From assembly GCF_006715725.1 (NCBI RefSeq), contig NZ_VFNU01000001.1, positions 5,022,001-5,086,000 on the forward strand: a stretch of 64,000 nucleotides of DNA, in the 5' to 3' direction. The notes under the pieces were generated by a model. It saw only the letters and a program-made list of their open reading frames with translations. It searched no databases and had not been told where the DNA came from. Within the stretch, counting starts at the first letter, position 1. Each line of letters starts with the position of its first letter. Below, piece by piece: positions 1 through 7,522 of the stretch. A program made the translations under genes and the position numbers. The DNA comes from Nocardioides sp. SLBN-35. GTDB lineage: Bacteria > Actinomycetota > Actinomycetes > Propionibacteriales > Nocardioidaceae.

Positions 1-1
1 C

Positions 2-1465
2 GCGACCGTCGCGCGCTCGCGCTCCCGGTTGCGCCTGCTCGCGCCGGTCGTGCTGGCGCTGGCCGCGATCCCCGTCGTGTGGAGCCTCAACCGCGGGCTG
101 TGGCTGGCGGTCGGCAGCTGCTGCATCGGCCTGCTCGTGCTGCTGGCGACCCGCCGCAACCACACGGCGCTCGCCGGGCTGGCGGTGGTGGTCGTCCTCG
201 GCGGCTTCGCGCTGACCAGCACCCCGCTCGGTACGACGATCTCCGAGCGCCTCAGCCATCCGCACAGCAACGAGCGCCGCTCCCAGCTGCTGGTCGCGAC
301 GGTCGACTCGATGACCCGCGGCTCGCCCGTCGTGGGCTTCGGCAGCACCCGCAACGTGGCGGGCACCTTCACCTCGATCGCCGGTGGCGCGAAGCCGGAC
401 TGCCCCGCCTGTGGCGTGCCCCCGCTCGGCACCCAGGGCCAGCTGTGGCTGGTGCTGTTCTCCCAGGGCTGGGTGGGGACCGTGTTCTTCCTGGCGTTCT
501 TCGTGCTCGCGCTGCGACGGACCTGGCGATGTCGGACGCTGAACCAGACCGTCGCGACGTTCGTGATCGGCGTCTTCCTGCTCCAGCTGTCGGTCTACGA
601 CACGATGGAGCTCCCGATGATGCTGGTGATGACCGCCATCGGCCTGGCCTGGCGCGAGCAGGGCGGCGGCAGCCGGCTGCGGTCCCCCGGCCGGCGGGCC
701 GCGGTGGTCGTGGCCGGTACGGCGGCGCTCGGCGGGCTCCTCGGCGCAGCCACCACGCTCCGCCACGACCCGCACCGCACCAGCACGGTCACCGTCGCGC
801 TCACCCCGTCTCCGACGTACCTGGACGTGGGCGACTTCGCGCGCGAGGTGACCGTGGGGGCGCTGGTCGACCAGCCGGTGGTCCAGCCGGTCGCCGCGAC
901 CATCGACACCGAGGCCGCGCTGGTCCGCTCCCAGCGGGCGCTCGCCCGCGCCGGGCAGCGGGTCGCGATGTCACCCCGCGAGCTGCGCGACGACATCAGC
1001 GTCACGGCGCCCCCGCTGTCGACGGTGCTGCAGCTGACCCTGACCACGGCGGCACCGCACGACCCCGAGGCCGCCGCGCGGGCCGTCGCCGAGGAGTACC
1101 TCGCCGAACGGCGCACCTACCTGGAGGACCGGCGCACCACGCTCGTCGCGCGGCTCCAGGAGCGGCTGGCCGCCATCGACCCGACCGATCCCGCGTGGGC
1201 CGCCACCCGGACCTACCTGCGCGCCGCGATCGACCACCTCACGACCCACCGGCCCGACGCCGGGACCCTGATCCGGCTCACGCCCGCGCGCCCCGTCGGC
1301 GCGGACCGCGGCGTACCGGTGACCAGCGGACTCGCGCTCGGCGGTCTCGCGGGACTGATCGGCGTACGCCTGCCCCGGCGCAGGCGCAGCAAGACCCGGA
1401 CAACAAAAGAGCCCCCGGCCGGTCTGCCGGCGAGGGCCGAGGAGGTGCTGGTCCATGCAGGATGA
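2..1465 (+). CDS. Wzy-like O-antigen polymerase/ligase fused to a Wzz-like chain-length domain (5' end outside window)
   Basis: The frame is open to the left edge, so the true start lies outside the window. The first ~230 visible residues are hydrophobic segments with a long extracytoplasmic loop (GFGSTRNVAGTF, then a CPACG motif), as in the C-terminal half of O-antigen polymerases/ligases. A second module follows: a membrane segment (AVVVAGTAALGGLLGAATTL), about 180 soluble residues with a helical, Arg-rich centre (ERRTYLEDRRTTLVARLQER), and a closing membrane segment ending in RLPRRRRSK. That TM-soluble-TM layout is typical of Wzz chain-length determinants. The likely role is polymerising polysaccharide repeat units and setting chain length in one membrane protein. 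It overlaps the next gene by 11 nt. The family is assigned from topology and motifs only. Confidence 0.7.
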   Translation, partial: ATVARSRSRLRLLAPVVLALAAIPVVWSLNRGLWLAVGSCCIGLLVLLATRRNHTALAGLAVVVVLGGFALTSTPLGTTISERLSHPHSNERRSQLLVATVDSMTRGSPVVGFGSTRNVAGTFTSIAGGAKPDCPACGVPPLGTQGQLWLVLFSQGWVGTVFFLAFFVLALRRTWRCRTLNQTVATFVIGVFLLQLSVYDTMELPMMLVMTAIGLAWREQGGGSRLRSPGRRAAVVVAGTAALGGLLGAATTLRHDPHRTSTVTVALTPSPTYLDVGDFAREVTVGALVDQPVVQPVAATIDTEAALVRSQRALARAGQRVAMSPRELRDDISVTAPPLSTVLQLTLTTAAPHDPEAAARAVAEEYLAERRTYLEDRRTTLVARLQERLAAIDPTDPAWAATRTYLRAAIDHLTTHRPDAGTLIRLTPARPVGADRGVPVTSGLALGGLAGLIGVRLPRRRRSKTRTTKEPPAGLPARAEEVLVHAG

Positions 1466-2369
1466 CATCTGGCCCGAGGTCGACGTCGTGATCGCGACCC
1501 ACGACCGCCCCGTCATGGTGCGCGAGGCGATCGCGGCGGTGCTCGAGCAGGAGTATCCCGGTCGCATCCGCGTGATCGTCGTCTTCGACCGCTCCGAGCC
1601 CGACCCGCTGCTCGTGCGGACCACGGTCGAGCGGCAGGTCGACGTGGTCCGCAACACCCGCAGTCCCGGGCTCGCGGGCGCCCGCAACACCGGGATCCTC
1701 GCCGGCCGCGGCGACCTGGTCGCCTTCTGCGACGACGACGACCTCTGGCTCCCCGACAAGCTGCGCCGCCAGGTGCGCGCACTCGCCGGCAGCACCGCCC
1801 CGACGTCGGTCACCGGAATCGAGGTGACCTACGACGGCACCACCACCCGCCGGGTGCCGGCGCCGGCCGAGCTCGAGCTGCGCCACCTGGTCCGGCACCG
1901 GACGATGGCCGCGCACCCGTCCTCGGTCGTCGTACGGCGGCACGACCTCGTGCACCGGATCGGGCTCGTCGACGAGGAGATCCCCGGCAGCTACGGCGAG
2001 GACTTCGACTGGATGATCCGCGCCGCACAGCACGGCGGCTTCGCGCTCGTCGAGGCGCCGCTGGTGCGGGTGCGGTGGGGCGGGTCCCAGTTCTCCCAGC
2101 AGTGGGCGACCATCGCGGCCGCGATCGACTACGGCCTGGCCAAGCACCCGGCCTTCTTCGACGACCGGCGGGCCCTGGCCCGCGAGACCGGTCGCAAGGC
2201 GTTCGCCCTCGCCGCCCTCGGCCGCCGCGACGCCCTCCCCTGGGCCGCCCGGACCGCCTGGAGCTCACCGCTCGAGCCGCGCGCGTACCTGGCCGCGGCG
2301 GTCGCGCTGCACCTGGTGAGCGCCGAGCGGCTGTTGCACCTGGCTCATCGGCGGGGGCACGGGATCTGA
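1455..2369 (+). CDS. family 2 glycosyltransferase
   Basis: A 304-aa GT-A fold glycosyltransferase. The N-terminus VDVVIATHDRPVMVREAI is the nucleotide-sugar binding strand and helix. GLAGARNTGI precedes the acidic cluster FCDDDDLWLPDKL (about residues 93-105), the metal/nucleotide-binding DXD region, and YGEDFDWMIRA is the acceptor/catalytic-base region. No membrane segment is seen, so it should act on the cytoplasmic face, adding a sugar to a lipid-linked intermediate. The ATG lies inside the end of the polymerase gene, with GGAGG about 10 nt upstream, so the two are probably translationally coupled. The sugar and acceptor cannot be read from sequence. Confidence 0.85.
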   Translation: MQDDIWPEVDVVIATHDRPVMVREAIAAVLEQEYPGRIRVIVVFDRSEPDPLLVRTTVERQVDVVRNTRSPGLAGARNTGILAGRGDLVAFCDDDDLWLPDKLRRQVRALAGSTAPTSVTGIEVTYDGTTTRRVPAPAELELRHLVRHRTMAAHPSSVVVRRHDLVHRIGLVDEEIPGSYGEDFDWMIRAAQHGGFALVEAPLVRVRWGGSQFSQQWATIAAAIDYGLAKHPAFFDDRRALARETGRKAFALAALGRRDALPWAARTAWSSPLEPRAYLAAAVALHLVSAERLLHLAHRRGHGI

Positions 2370-2736
2370 GCCGTCGCGAGGCATTCGCGCCACCAGTCGA
2401 CCGATGGCCGACGGTTCCCGCCCGTCCTTGGACCCGATTGCCAACGGCATCAAACCTGGGGCGCTTCAAGGCGCCTGTCGAGGTCGAGCCGACCGCGGCC
2501 ACGACCGTTCGCGCCGTGGAGTGCCGGCTGGATGCGACCGTCGACCGCCACTGGTCGGAGCTGCGACAGTCGCAGGACACACCACCCCCGACACCGGCTG
2601 CGCCCACAGCGACGCCGACTCCCACACCGAGTCCCCCACCGACGAATCAGCCGTGCCCGCCGTCCGGAGAACCCTCCGCGAGTCCGGCCCCGACCGAGGT
2701 GCCCACGTGCCGACGAGCACGCCGGAACCCGAGCCG
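2370..2736. other. non-coding gap with a possible P/T-rich coding remnant
   Basis: No convincing complete gene. One plus-strand frame from about 2468 to 2735 reads through a short mixed sequence (VEVEPTAATTVRAVECRLDA) into a Pro/Thr/Ser-rich tail like the linker or C-terminus of a secreted protein. It has no start codon with a ribosome site and runs straight into the 3' end of the DUF222 gene. It may be the truncated tail of an older gene or chance GC-rich reading. No terminator is obvious. Confidence 0.3.
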
Positions 2737-4203
2737 TCAGGCGGCGAGGTCGCCGGCGAGGGTGAGTTCCTGTTCGGCGTGGAGTTGGTATTCGGCTCGG
2801 GTGATGGGTCGGGTGCCGCCGCCGGTGACGAGGCGGTAGAGACCGTGGGGTGTGCCCCAGATCCATCGGTCGGGCCCGAGCTGCAGGACGGTATAGCCGG
2901 AGACATGCGTCTTGGCGCGATGGTGGGGCCGGGTGAGGGGCGTGTCGTTGTGATCACCGGTCTGGCCGGGTGGGCCGTGCTTGTCGTACGGCGTGGTGTG
3001 GTCGTGGTCCGGTGCCCGACCTTGTTTCGTGAAGAGGTTGGTGGCGTGGGGGAACACGTCCCCGACCGTGCGTAGCTGGGTGCGACGTTTGACGTCGGTG
3101 GGGTGCTCGTAGCCGTTGACCGACCGTCCGGTGTGCAGGTCGATGACCGGTTGGACGGTGATGGTCGCGTGCCGGCGCAGGAGGTTGCGGACCTGGGCGA
3201 GGAGCCTCGGGCCGAGGTTCTCGATGCGGGCGAGGGGTCCGAACTCGCCGGTGTCGGTCAGGGAGATGTGGACGATGAGCTCGGCGGTCGGGCTGCGGTG
3301 GTCTCGTGACGGTTGCTGCGCAACCTCCTCGACCTCCGGGGTTGACGGTTGCTGCGCAGCCTCCTCGACCTCCTCTGCCTGCGAGGTGTCGTCGATGCTG
3401 TTCAGGAAGGCGAGGACGGCGGCGGGGTCGGCGAGCATGGCGAACGCCTCGGCCCGCCAGTGGTCCAACGAGAATGGTTCGGCACCGTCGGGGACGTCGG
3501 CGTGCTCGGCGAGGGCAGCTGCGAGGTCGTCGACGGTGTGTTGGTGGGCGAGGGCGTCGGCCTCGTCGAGCCGCGCGAACACCGTCCCGATCCCCGCAGT
3601 GCCGTCGGTGTCGTCGACCTGGGATCCGGGGCGGGGCTTGGGGTACCAGACGCCCTTGTCGTTCTGATTCTTGCTGATCCGGGCCTGGTGGGCGACGGGG
3701 TCGGCCTCGATCACCTTGGCTTCAGCGATCGCGAGAATCCGCGACGGTGCCTCGTCCAGAGCAGCAGCCACCGCGGTGTCGACGACCCGTACCTGGCGGC
3801 GGTCGAGGCTGCGGGACATCCGTGCAACCCGCCGCACCACCCACACCTCACAACGTCCCTCGCGGACCCCGACCCACACGGACGGGAGGCGGTGACGCAG
3901 GTCGAACGCATCGGCCAACGCGCCACGGGTCACGAGCACGTGCTCGTGACGGGCGATCGCCATCTCGACCAGCGCGAGGTCGGCCACCTCCGGAGTCCCG
4001 TCGCCACCCAGGGCGATGAGCCGCGGCCCACCGAACCGGACCGGGACCGCGCCAGGTTCGGCCTGCGGGTCACCGGAGTGCAGATCGGCCCAGGCCAGCA
4101 GCAGTTCCAGCTGCTGGACCTCGTGGAGCCGGCGGATCCGGACGCCGTCGTCGGCCGCGTGGAGCAACTGCTCCGGCGTGGCATCCGAGAGGTCCGAGAT
4201 CAT
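2737..4203 (-). CDS. DUF222 / 13E12-repeat HNH endonuclease-like protein, copy 1
   Basis: A 488-aa protein whose first ~270 residues (MISDLSDATPEQLLHAADDG onwards) form the DUF222 helical region and whose C-terminus carries an HNH-type endonuclease core: DHDHTTPYDKHGPPGQTGDHN followed by HHRAKT. The Cys pairs that often hold a structural zinc in this family are absent. About residues 280-300 two copies of an acidic/Gln motif (EVEEAAQQPS, EVEEVAQQPS) are encoded by dispersed repeat DNA. The start is set by TAGAAT 6 nt upstream, which predicts a leaderless mRNA, and by exact agreement with the paralogue at 21141-22565. Known DUF222 proteins are multicopy and some are SOS-induced; their cellular role is unclear. 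Confidence 0.9.
   Translation of the reverse strand: MISDLSDATPEQLLHAADDGVRIRRLHEVQQLELLLAWADLHSGDPQAEPGAVPVRFGGPRLIALGGDGTPEVADLALVEMAIARHEHVLVTRGALADAFDLRHRLPSVWVGVREGRCEVWVVRRVARMSRSLDRRQVRVVDTAVAAALDEAPSRILAIAEAKVIEADPVAHQARISKNQNDKGVWYPKPRPGSQVDDTDGTAGIGTVFARLDEADALAHQHTVDDLAAALAEHADVPDGAEPFSLDHWRAEAFAMLADPAAVLAFLNSIDDTSQAEEVEEAAQQPSTPEVEEVAQQPSRDHRSPTAELIVHISLTDTGEFGPLARIENLGPRLLAQVRNLLRRHATITVQPVIDLHTGRSVNGYEHPTDVKRRTQLRTVGDVFPHATNLFTKQGRAPDHDHTTPYDKHGPPGQTGDHNDTPLTRPHHRAKTHVSGYTVLQLGPDRWIWGTPHGLYRLVTGGGTRPITRAEYQLHAEQELTLAGDLAA
3297..3338. repeat. type B dispersed repeat inside DUF222 copy 1 (first copy)
   Basis: About 40 bp with the inner palindrome GGTTGCTGCGCAACC, flanked by GTCTCGTGAC and CTCCTCGACCTCC. 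The same sequence occurs at 3341-3372, 20841-20880 and 21971-22009. Read on the minus strand it encodes EVEEVAQQPSRD in frame. Confidence 0.75.
3341..3372. repeat. type B dispersed repeat inside DUF222 copy 1 (second, shorter copy)
   Basis: A second copy of the GACGGTTGCTGCGCAGCCTC unit, next to the first and also in frame (EVEEAAQQPS). The paralogous gene has only one copy here, so copy number differs between paralogues. Confidence 0.7.
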
Positions 4204-4209
4204 GCCTCG

Positions 4210-4231
4210 ATTCTATCGCACACATGTTCGA
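4210..4231 (-). promoter_or_regulatory. LexA-type SOS box and leaderless -10 for DUF222 copy 1
   Basis: On the minus strand TCGAACATGTGTGCGA (4231-4216) differs by one base from the actinobacterial LexA box TCGAAC-N4-GTTCGA. It abuts TAGAAT (4215-4210), a good -10, and the ATG begins 6 nt later. The same arrangement precedes the paralogue. Confidence 0.7.
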
Positions 4232-4244
4232 ATGACGAGGCCTG

Positions 4245-4402
4245 TCGGGGACTTTCTCCTTGTTTCTAGGGGTTTTCGACCGCGCGCGAACCGCAGCCCG
4301 ACCGCGGAACCCAGCCACCTCCCGACGTTCCTCGTCGCTGCCTTTCGGAACGCAACCGGCTACGCACCCGAAGGCCCGCGGACAGTTCGCGCAAACGGCC
4401 CC
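4245..4402 (-). repeat. conserved upstream block of DUF222 copy 1
   Basis: The ~160 bp beyond the SOS box (containing GTTTCTAGGGGTTTTCGACC and TTTCGGAACGCAACCGGCTA on the plus strand) recurs, inverted, upstream of DUF222 copy 2 at about 20943-21062 and again at about 20720-20838. The duplicated unit therefore includes gene plus leader DNA. It has no coding potential of its own. Confidence 0.65.
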
Positions 4403-4449
4403 GGTGGTTTCGAGGCTCGTCGCTAGCGCTCCTCGCACCTCAACCACCG
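4403..4449. repeat. type A dispersed palindromic repeat
   Basis: About 46 bp running from GGTGGTTTCGAGGCTCGTCG to CTCCTCGCACCTCAACCACC. The ends are complementary (GGTGGTT / AACCACC) and the centre is palindromic. Other copies lie at 4634-4680, 4682-4718, 20674-20719, 20899-20942, and a variant at 57491-57533. Confidence 0.8.
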
Positions 4450-4461
4450 GACGAGGCGTCA

Positions 4462-4546
4462 TCATGGTTTCGTGACGGGCGATCGCCATCCCCAGCAAGC
4501 ACGGGTCGACCACCTGCGGCATGCCGTCCGAGAGGTGCAGGATCAT
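4462..4546 (-). pseudogene. decayed DUF222 remnant
   Basis: On the minus strand from ATG 4546 the frame reads MILHLSDGMPQVVDPCLLGM then AIARHETMMT. This joins the first residues of the DUF222 paralogues (MISDLSDATPEQ) to a segment from about residue 75 (EVADLALVEMAIARHEHVL), with the middle deleted. The DNA just upstream (GCATGTGCGCGACGGGATCGAG) is a degraded version of the SOS box/-10 leader. The frame then runs into the type A repeat at 4403-4449. A third, eroded family copy is the simplest explanation. Confidence 0.65.
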
Positions 4547-4633
4547 GACTCGATCCCGTCGCGCACATGCTGGAACGAACAGGTCTTCTCGACGACCTTC
4601 CCTTGTCGTCCAGGACGGTTTCGAGGTTGGTCG

Positions 4634-4680
4634 GGTGGTTTCGAGGCTCGTCGCTGGCGCTCCTCGCACCTCAACCACCG
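4634..4680. repeat. type A dispersed palindromic repeat
   Basis: A full-length copy (GGTGGTTTCGAGGCTCGTCG to CTCAACCACC), followed at once by a shorter one at 4682-4718. Confidence 0.8.
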
Positions 4681-4681
4681 C

Positions 4682-4718
4682 AGGGCTCGTCGCTGGCGCT
4701 CCTCGCACCTCAACCACG
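4682..4718. repeat. type A dispersed repeat, truncated copy
   Basis: Begins at GGCTCGTCGCTGGCGCTCCT and lacks the left GGTGGTTTCGA arm. Tandem to the copy at 4634-4680. Confidence 0.7.
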
Positions 4719-4852
4719 GCATGCGCCGTACCTCAAATGGGGGAGGATATTGGCCCCGAACTCTCCTTCCGGTTCCAATCGAGCCGATGACAAGAGAGAA
4801 CGAGGGCCGTAATCCCGCTCCCACGGCCCCGGAGATCCGGGGAGGTGGCGTC

Positions 4853-6304
4853 GTGCAGGACGCCGAGAAGACGAAGAACAAGAACGGCCTCGTGCGGTGG
4901 CTCTGGCTACCGGTCCTGGCTGCGGTGCTGATGGCCAGCGCCGTCGCGGCGGTGCCGACGTCGGCGCAGCCCGGCACGGCAGCGAAGGAGACGGTCCCGA
5001 CCGGCACCTTCGAGTCGCACCTGGACGGGTTCGCCGGTGTCGGCGGCAGCCGGGTGAAGCTGTCGCGCACCGGCGCGGGACGCAACCACAGCCGCGCGCT
5101 GGTCGTCCGGACCAAGAAGCACGGGCCGGCCGCGGCCGTGAGCAAGCGCAAGTTCGGCGGCGCCCACGCCAAGGGCACGGCGTACGTCGTGCGGGCCTGG
5201 GTCCGATCGACCGGCCAGCGCGCCGTCGCGCTGCGGGTCCGTGAGGTCAAGGGACACACCCTGCAGACCAAGACGAGGACCGTGAACGCCAAGGGCCGGG
5301 CCTGGACCCGGGTGAAGGTCAAGATGACCGCGAAGGCGGCGAACTCGGTGTTCAAGCTCCGATTCCGTACGCCGTCGCTCACCTCGGGGCAGCGCCTGCT
5401 GGTCGACGACCTGCGGGTCACCCCCCGTGGCGGCAAGGGCGCGGCGGGCACGCTGACCAACGGCTGCAGCCGGGACGCGCGCGGCATCCCCGCGTGCGGC
5501 ACGTACATCGGCGCGGCCCACGGCGGCAACACGGACCCCACCGCGCTCGAGCAGCAGCTCGGCAGCAAGCTCGCGGTGCGCCGTACCTACTACACCGGCA
5601 CCGGCGTCTCCAGCGCCGTCAAGACCGCCACGACCGACCTGGCCGCCGGCCGGCTGCCGTGGATCAGCTTCAAGCCGCCGTACAGCTGGACCGAGATGGC
5701 CGACGGCAAGGGCGACGCCTGGGCGAGTGACCTCGCGCAGCGCCTGGCCGCGCTCGACGGCCCGGTCTGGGTGGCCTTCCACCACGAGCCGGAGAACGAC
5801 GGCGACATCCAGGAGTGGCGCCGGATGCAGGAGCACCTCGCGCCGATCATCCGCGGCATCGCCCCGAACGTGGCGTTCACCGTGATCGTGACCGGCTGGC
5901 ACCAGTTCTACGGTGACCCGCAGTACAGCCTGGCGAACATCTGGCCGCGGGGCGTGAAGATCGACGTCGCGGGCTTCGACATCTACCAGGAGTACGGCGC
6001 GGTCAAGGACGGCAAGATGGACCTGCGCTGGGTCGACATGCCCGGCTACTTCCAGAAGATCGCGGCCTGGGCTCGCACCGTCGACGTCGACTGGGCGCTC
6101 GGCGAGACCGGGATCACCGACAAGGCGGCCGTCGACCGGCCGACCGAGATCGCCAACACCGTGCAGAGCATGGAGGACTTCGGCGGGATCGCCTACTCCT
6201 ACTTCGACAGCGAGCTCAACAGCACCGCTCCGTGGACGCTCGGCACCCCGGAGAAGCTCAACGAGTTCGCCCAGGTGCTGGCCGGATCGCCGCACCTGCG
6301 CTGA
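4853..6304 (+). CDS. secreted GH26-like glycoside hydrolase with N-terminal carbohydrate-binding-like domain
   Basis: 483 aa from the GTG at 4853, chosen because GGGGAGG lies ~6 nt upstream; ATG 4787 is an in-frame alternative with a weaker site. A basic stretch plus hydrophobic helix (VRWLWLPVLAAVLMASAVAA) ending PTSAQP is a signal peptide. Residues ~45-190 form a beta-rich, Lys/Arg-rich domain resembling CBM4/9-type jelly rolls. The catalytic part begins near GTYIGAAHGG. E312 in FHHEPEND fits the acid/base and E418 in LGETGIT fits the nucleophile of GH26/GH-A enzymes. It probably cleaves a beta-linked polysaccharide outside the cell, perhaps the polymer made by this locus (inference). It converges on the kinase gene at 6344. 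Confidence 0.75.
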   Translation: MQDAEKTKNKNGLVRWLWLPVLAAVLMASAVAAVPTSAQPGTAAKETVPTGTFESHLDGFAGVGGSRVKLSRTGAGRNHSRALVVRTKKHGPAAAVSKRKFGGAHAKGTAYVVRAWVRSTGQRAVALRVREVKGHTLQTKTRTVNAKGRAWTRVKVKMTAKAANSVFKLRFRTPSLTSGQRLLVDDLRVTPRGGKGAAGTLTNGCSRDARGIPACGTYIGAAHGGNTDPTALEQQLGSKLAVRRTYYTGTGVSSAVKTATTDLAAGRLPWISFKPPYSWTEMADGKGDAWASDLAQRLAALDGPVWVAFHHEPENDGDIQEWRRMQEHLAPIIRGIAPNVAFTVIVTGWHQFYGDPQYSLANIWPRGVKIDVAGFDIYQEYGAVKDGKMDLRWVDMPGYFQKIAAWARTVDVDWALGETGITDKAAVDRPTEIANTVQSMEDFGGIAYSYFDSELNSTAPWTLGTPEKLNEFAQVLAGSPHLR

Positions 6305-6323
6305 GCGTAGGCCGAGATCCCCT

Positions 6324-6367
6324 CTCGAGCGCCTGCCCCGGGTTCACACCTGGGTCAGGCGCTCGAG
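6324..6367. terminator. bidirectional hairpin between convergent genes
   Basis: CTCGAGCGCCTG (6324-6335) pairs perfectly with CAGGCGCTCGAG (6356-6367), with further CCC/GGG pairing inside. The right arm lies in the last codons of the convergent kinase gene, so one structure could end both transcripts. No U-tract, as is common in high-GC actinobacteria. Confidence 0.65.
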
Positions 6368-7522
6368 TGCGATCAGGGTCTGCATCGCGCGCGGCGAGAT
6401 GTGCTCGCCGCCGGGCACCTCCACCAGGCGCAGGTAGCGGGTCAGGATCGCGACCAGGTAGAGCAGGCTCGTCACGTGCGGCTCGCCACCGAGGCTGCGG
6501 TCGCGGTACGACGCGAAGCACAGTGCGCGCAGCACGCCCTCCGGTGACGTCGGCACGCCGGCGTTGAACGAGTTCACGACGTAGTGCAGCGGGTCCAGGC
6601 CCATCGGCACGCCGGTCTCGAACCGCTCCCAGTCCCACAGCAGGACGGCGTCGCCGGCGATCGCCATGTTCCACGGGGTCCAGTCGCCGTGCCAGGCACC
6701 CCAGCTCAGCTCCCGGCGGCCGACGATCGAGTCGACGCGCTCCATCGCCCGCCCGAAGCGGCCGCGCAGCACCGGGTCCGTCAGCGCGCCGGTCGCCTCC
6801 CACTGGCGGTGCCACCACGCGGAGTCGGCGAGCCGCCCGTCCGTCGAGGCGAAGGACGACGCGAGCTCGGTCATCGCCTCCTCGGGAGGCGTCCAGGACC
6901 GCCGGTGCCGACGCCAGGGCGAGGGCTGCAGCGGTCCGATCACGAGGACCGGCCGCCCGGCCCACGACGTACGGGCCAGCAAGGGGGGTGGGACCACGTG
7001 CTCGTACGAGAGCGCCGTCACGGTCGCCAGGGCCCGGCCCTCCGCGGTGACGTCGGCGCAGGTGTTCTCCGACCAGCCGACCTTGGCGAACGCCCGGCAA
7101 CGGCCGTCCTCGTCGAAGACCTGCAGCACCGGCTTCCGGTTCACCCGGGCGGTGCCGATGCTGATGCTGAAGCTGACCCTGGTCCCGAGGACCTCCGAGA
7201 GGTGCTCGGCCAGCCCGTCGTGGCCGCCGCGGATCTCGACCCGCTGCCGCAGCAGGCCGGGGACGGCGCGCACGGCGGCACCCGCGGCCACCCGGGTCGT
7301 CGTCTCCCACCACGAGGAGGCGGTGCTGAACCGGCGCAGCGAGGCGCCGGCGGCCGTCGCCGACTCCACCGGCACGAGGACGGTGGGGTCCTCGCCACGG
7401 CTGAGCAGGGCGTAGCGGGCACGGACCGGCCGGCCGTCGCCCGCCGTACCGGCCGGGACGACGTCGGCGCCGGGCCACAGCTCGGCGACCGTCTCGAGGA
7501 GCTCGCTGGTCACCGCGCTCAC
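6344..7522 (-). CDS. aminoglycoside/choline-kinase-fold phosphotransferase
   Basis: 392 aa from GTG 7522, whose GTGA overlaps the methyltransferase stop. The C-terminal half has the APH/choline kinase catalytic loop WHGDWTPWNMAIAGD (HGDxxxxN, with the catalytic Asp) followed by LLWDWERF, the metal-binding Asp. The N-terminal lobe is divergent and has no obvious glycine-rich loop. It is last in the five-gene minus-strand operon 12489-6344. Given its neighbours (flippase, sulfotransferase, methyltransferase) it may phosphorylate a sugar or other small group placed on the polysaccharide. Antibiotic resistance is not supported by context. Confidence 0.75.
   Translation of the reverse strand: MSAVTSELLETVAELWPGADVVPAGTAGDGRPVRARYALLSRGEDPTVLVPVESATAAGASLRRFSTASSWWETTTRVAAGAAVRAVPGLLRQRVEIRGGHDGLAEHLSEVLGTRVSFSISIGTARVNRKPVLQVFDEDGRCRAFAKVGWSENTCADVTAEGRALATVTALSYEHVVPPPLLARTSWAGRPVLVIGPLQPSPWRRHRRSWTPPEEAMTELASSFASTDGRLADSAWWHRQWEATGALTDPVLRGRFGRAMERVDSIVGRRELSWGAWHGDWTPWNMAIAGDAVLLWDWERFETGVPMGLDPLHYVVNSFNAGVPTSPEGVLRALCFASYRDRSLGGEPHVTSLLYLVAILTRYLRLVEVPGGEHISPRAMQTLIALERLTQV

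Noticed and set aside
6344..7522. Aminoglycoside resistance gene
   Set aside because: The HGDxxxxN fold is shared by many small-molecule kinases, and the operon context is polysaccharide modification.
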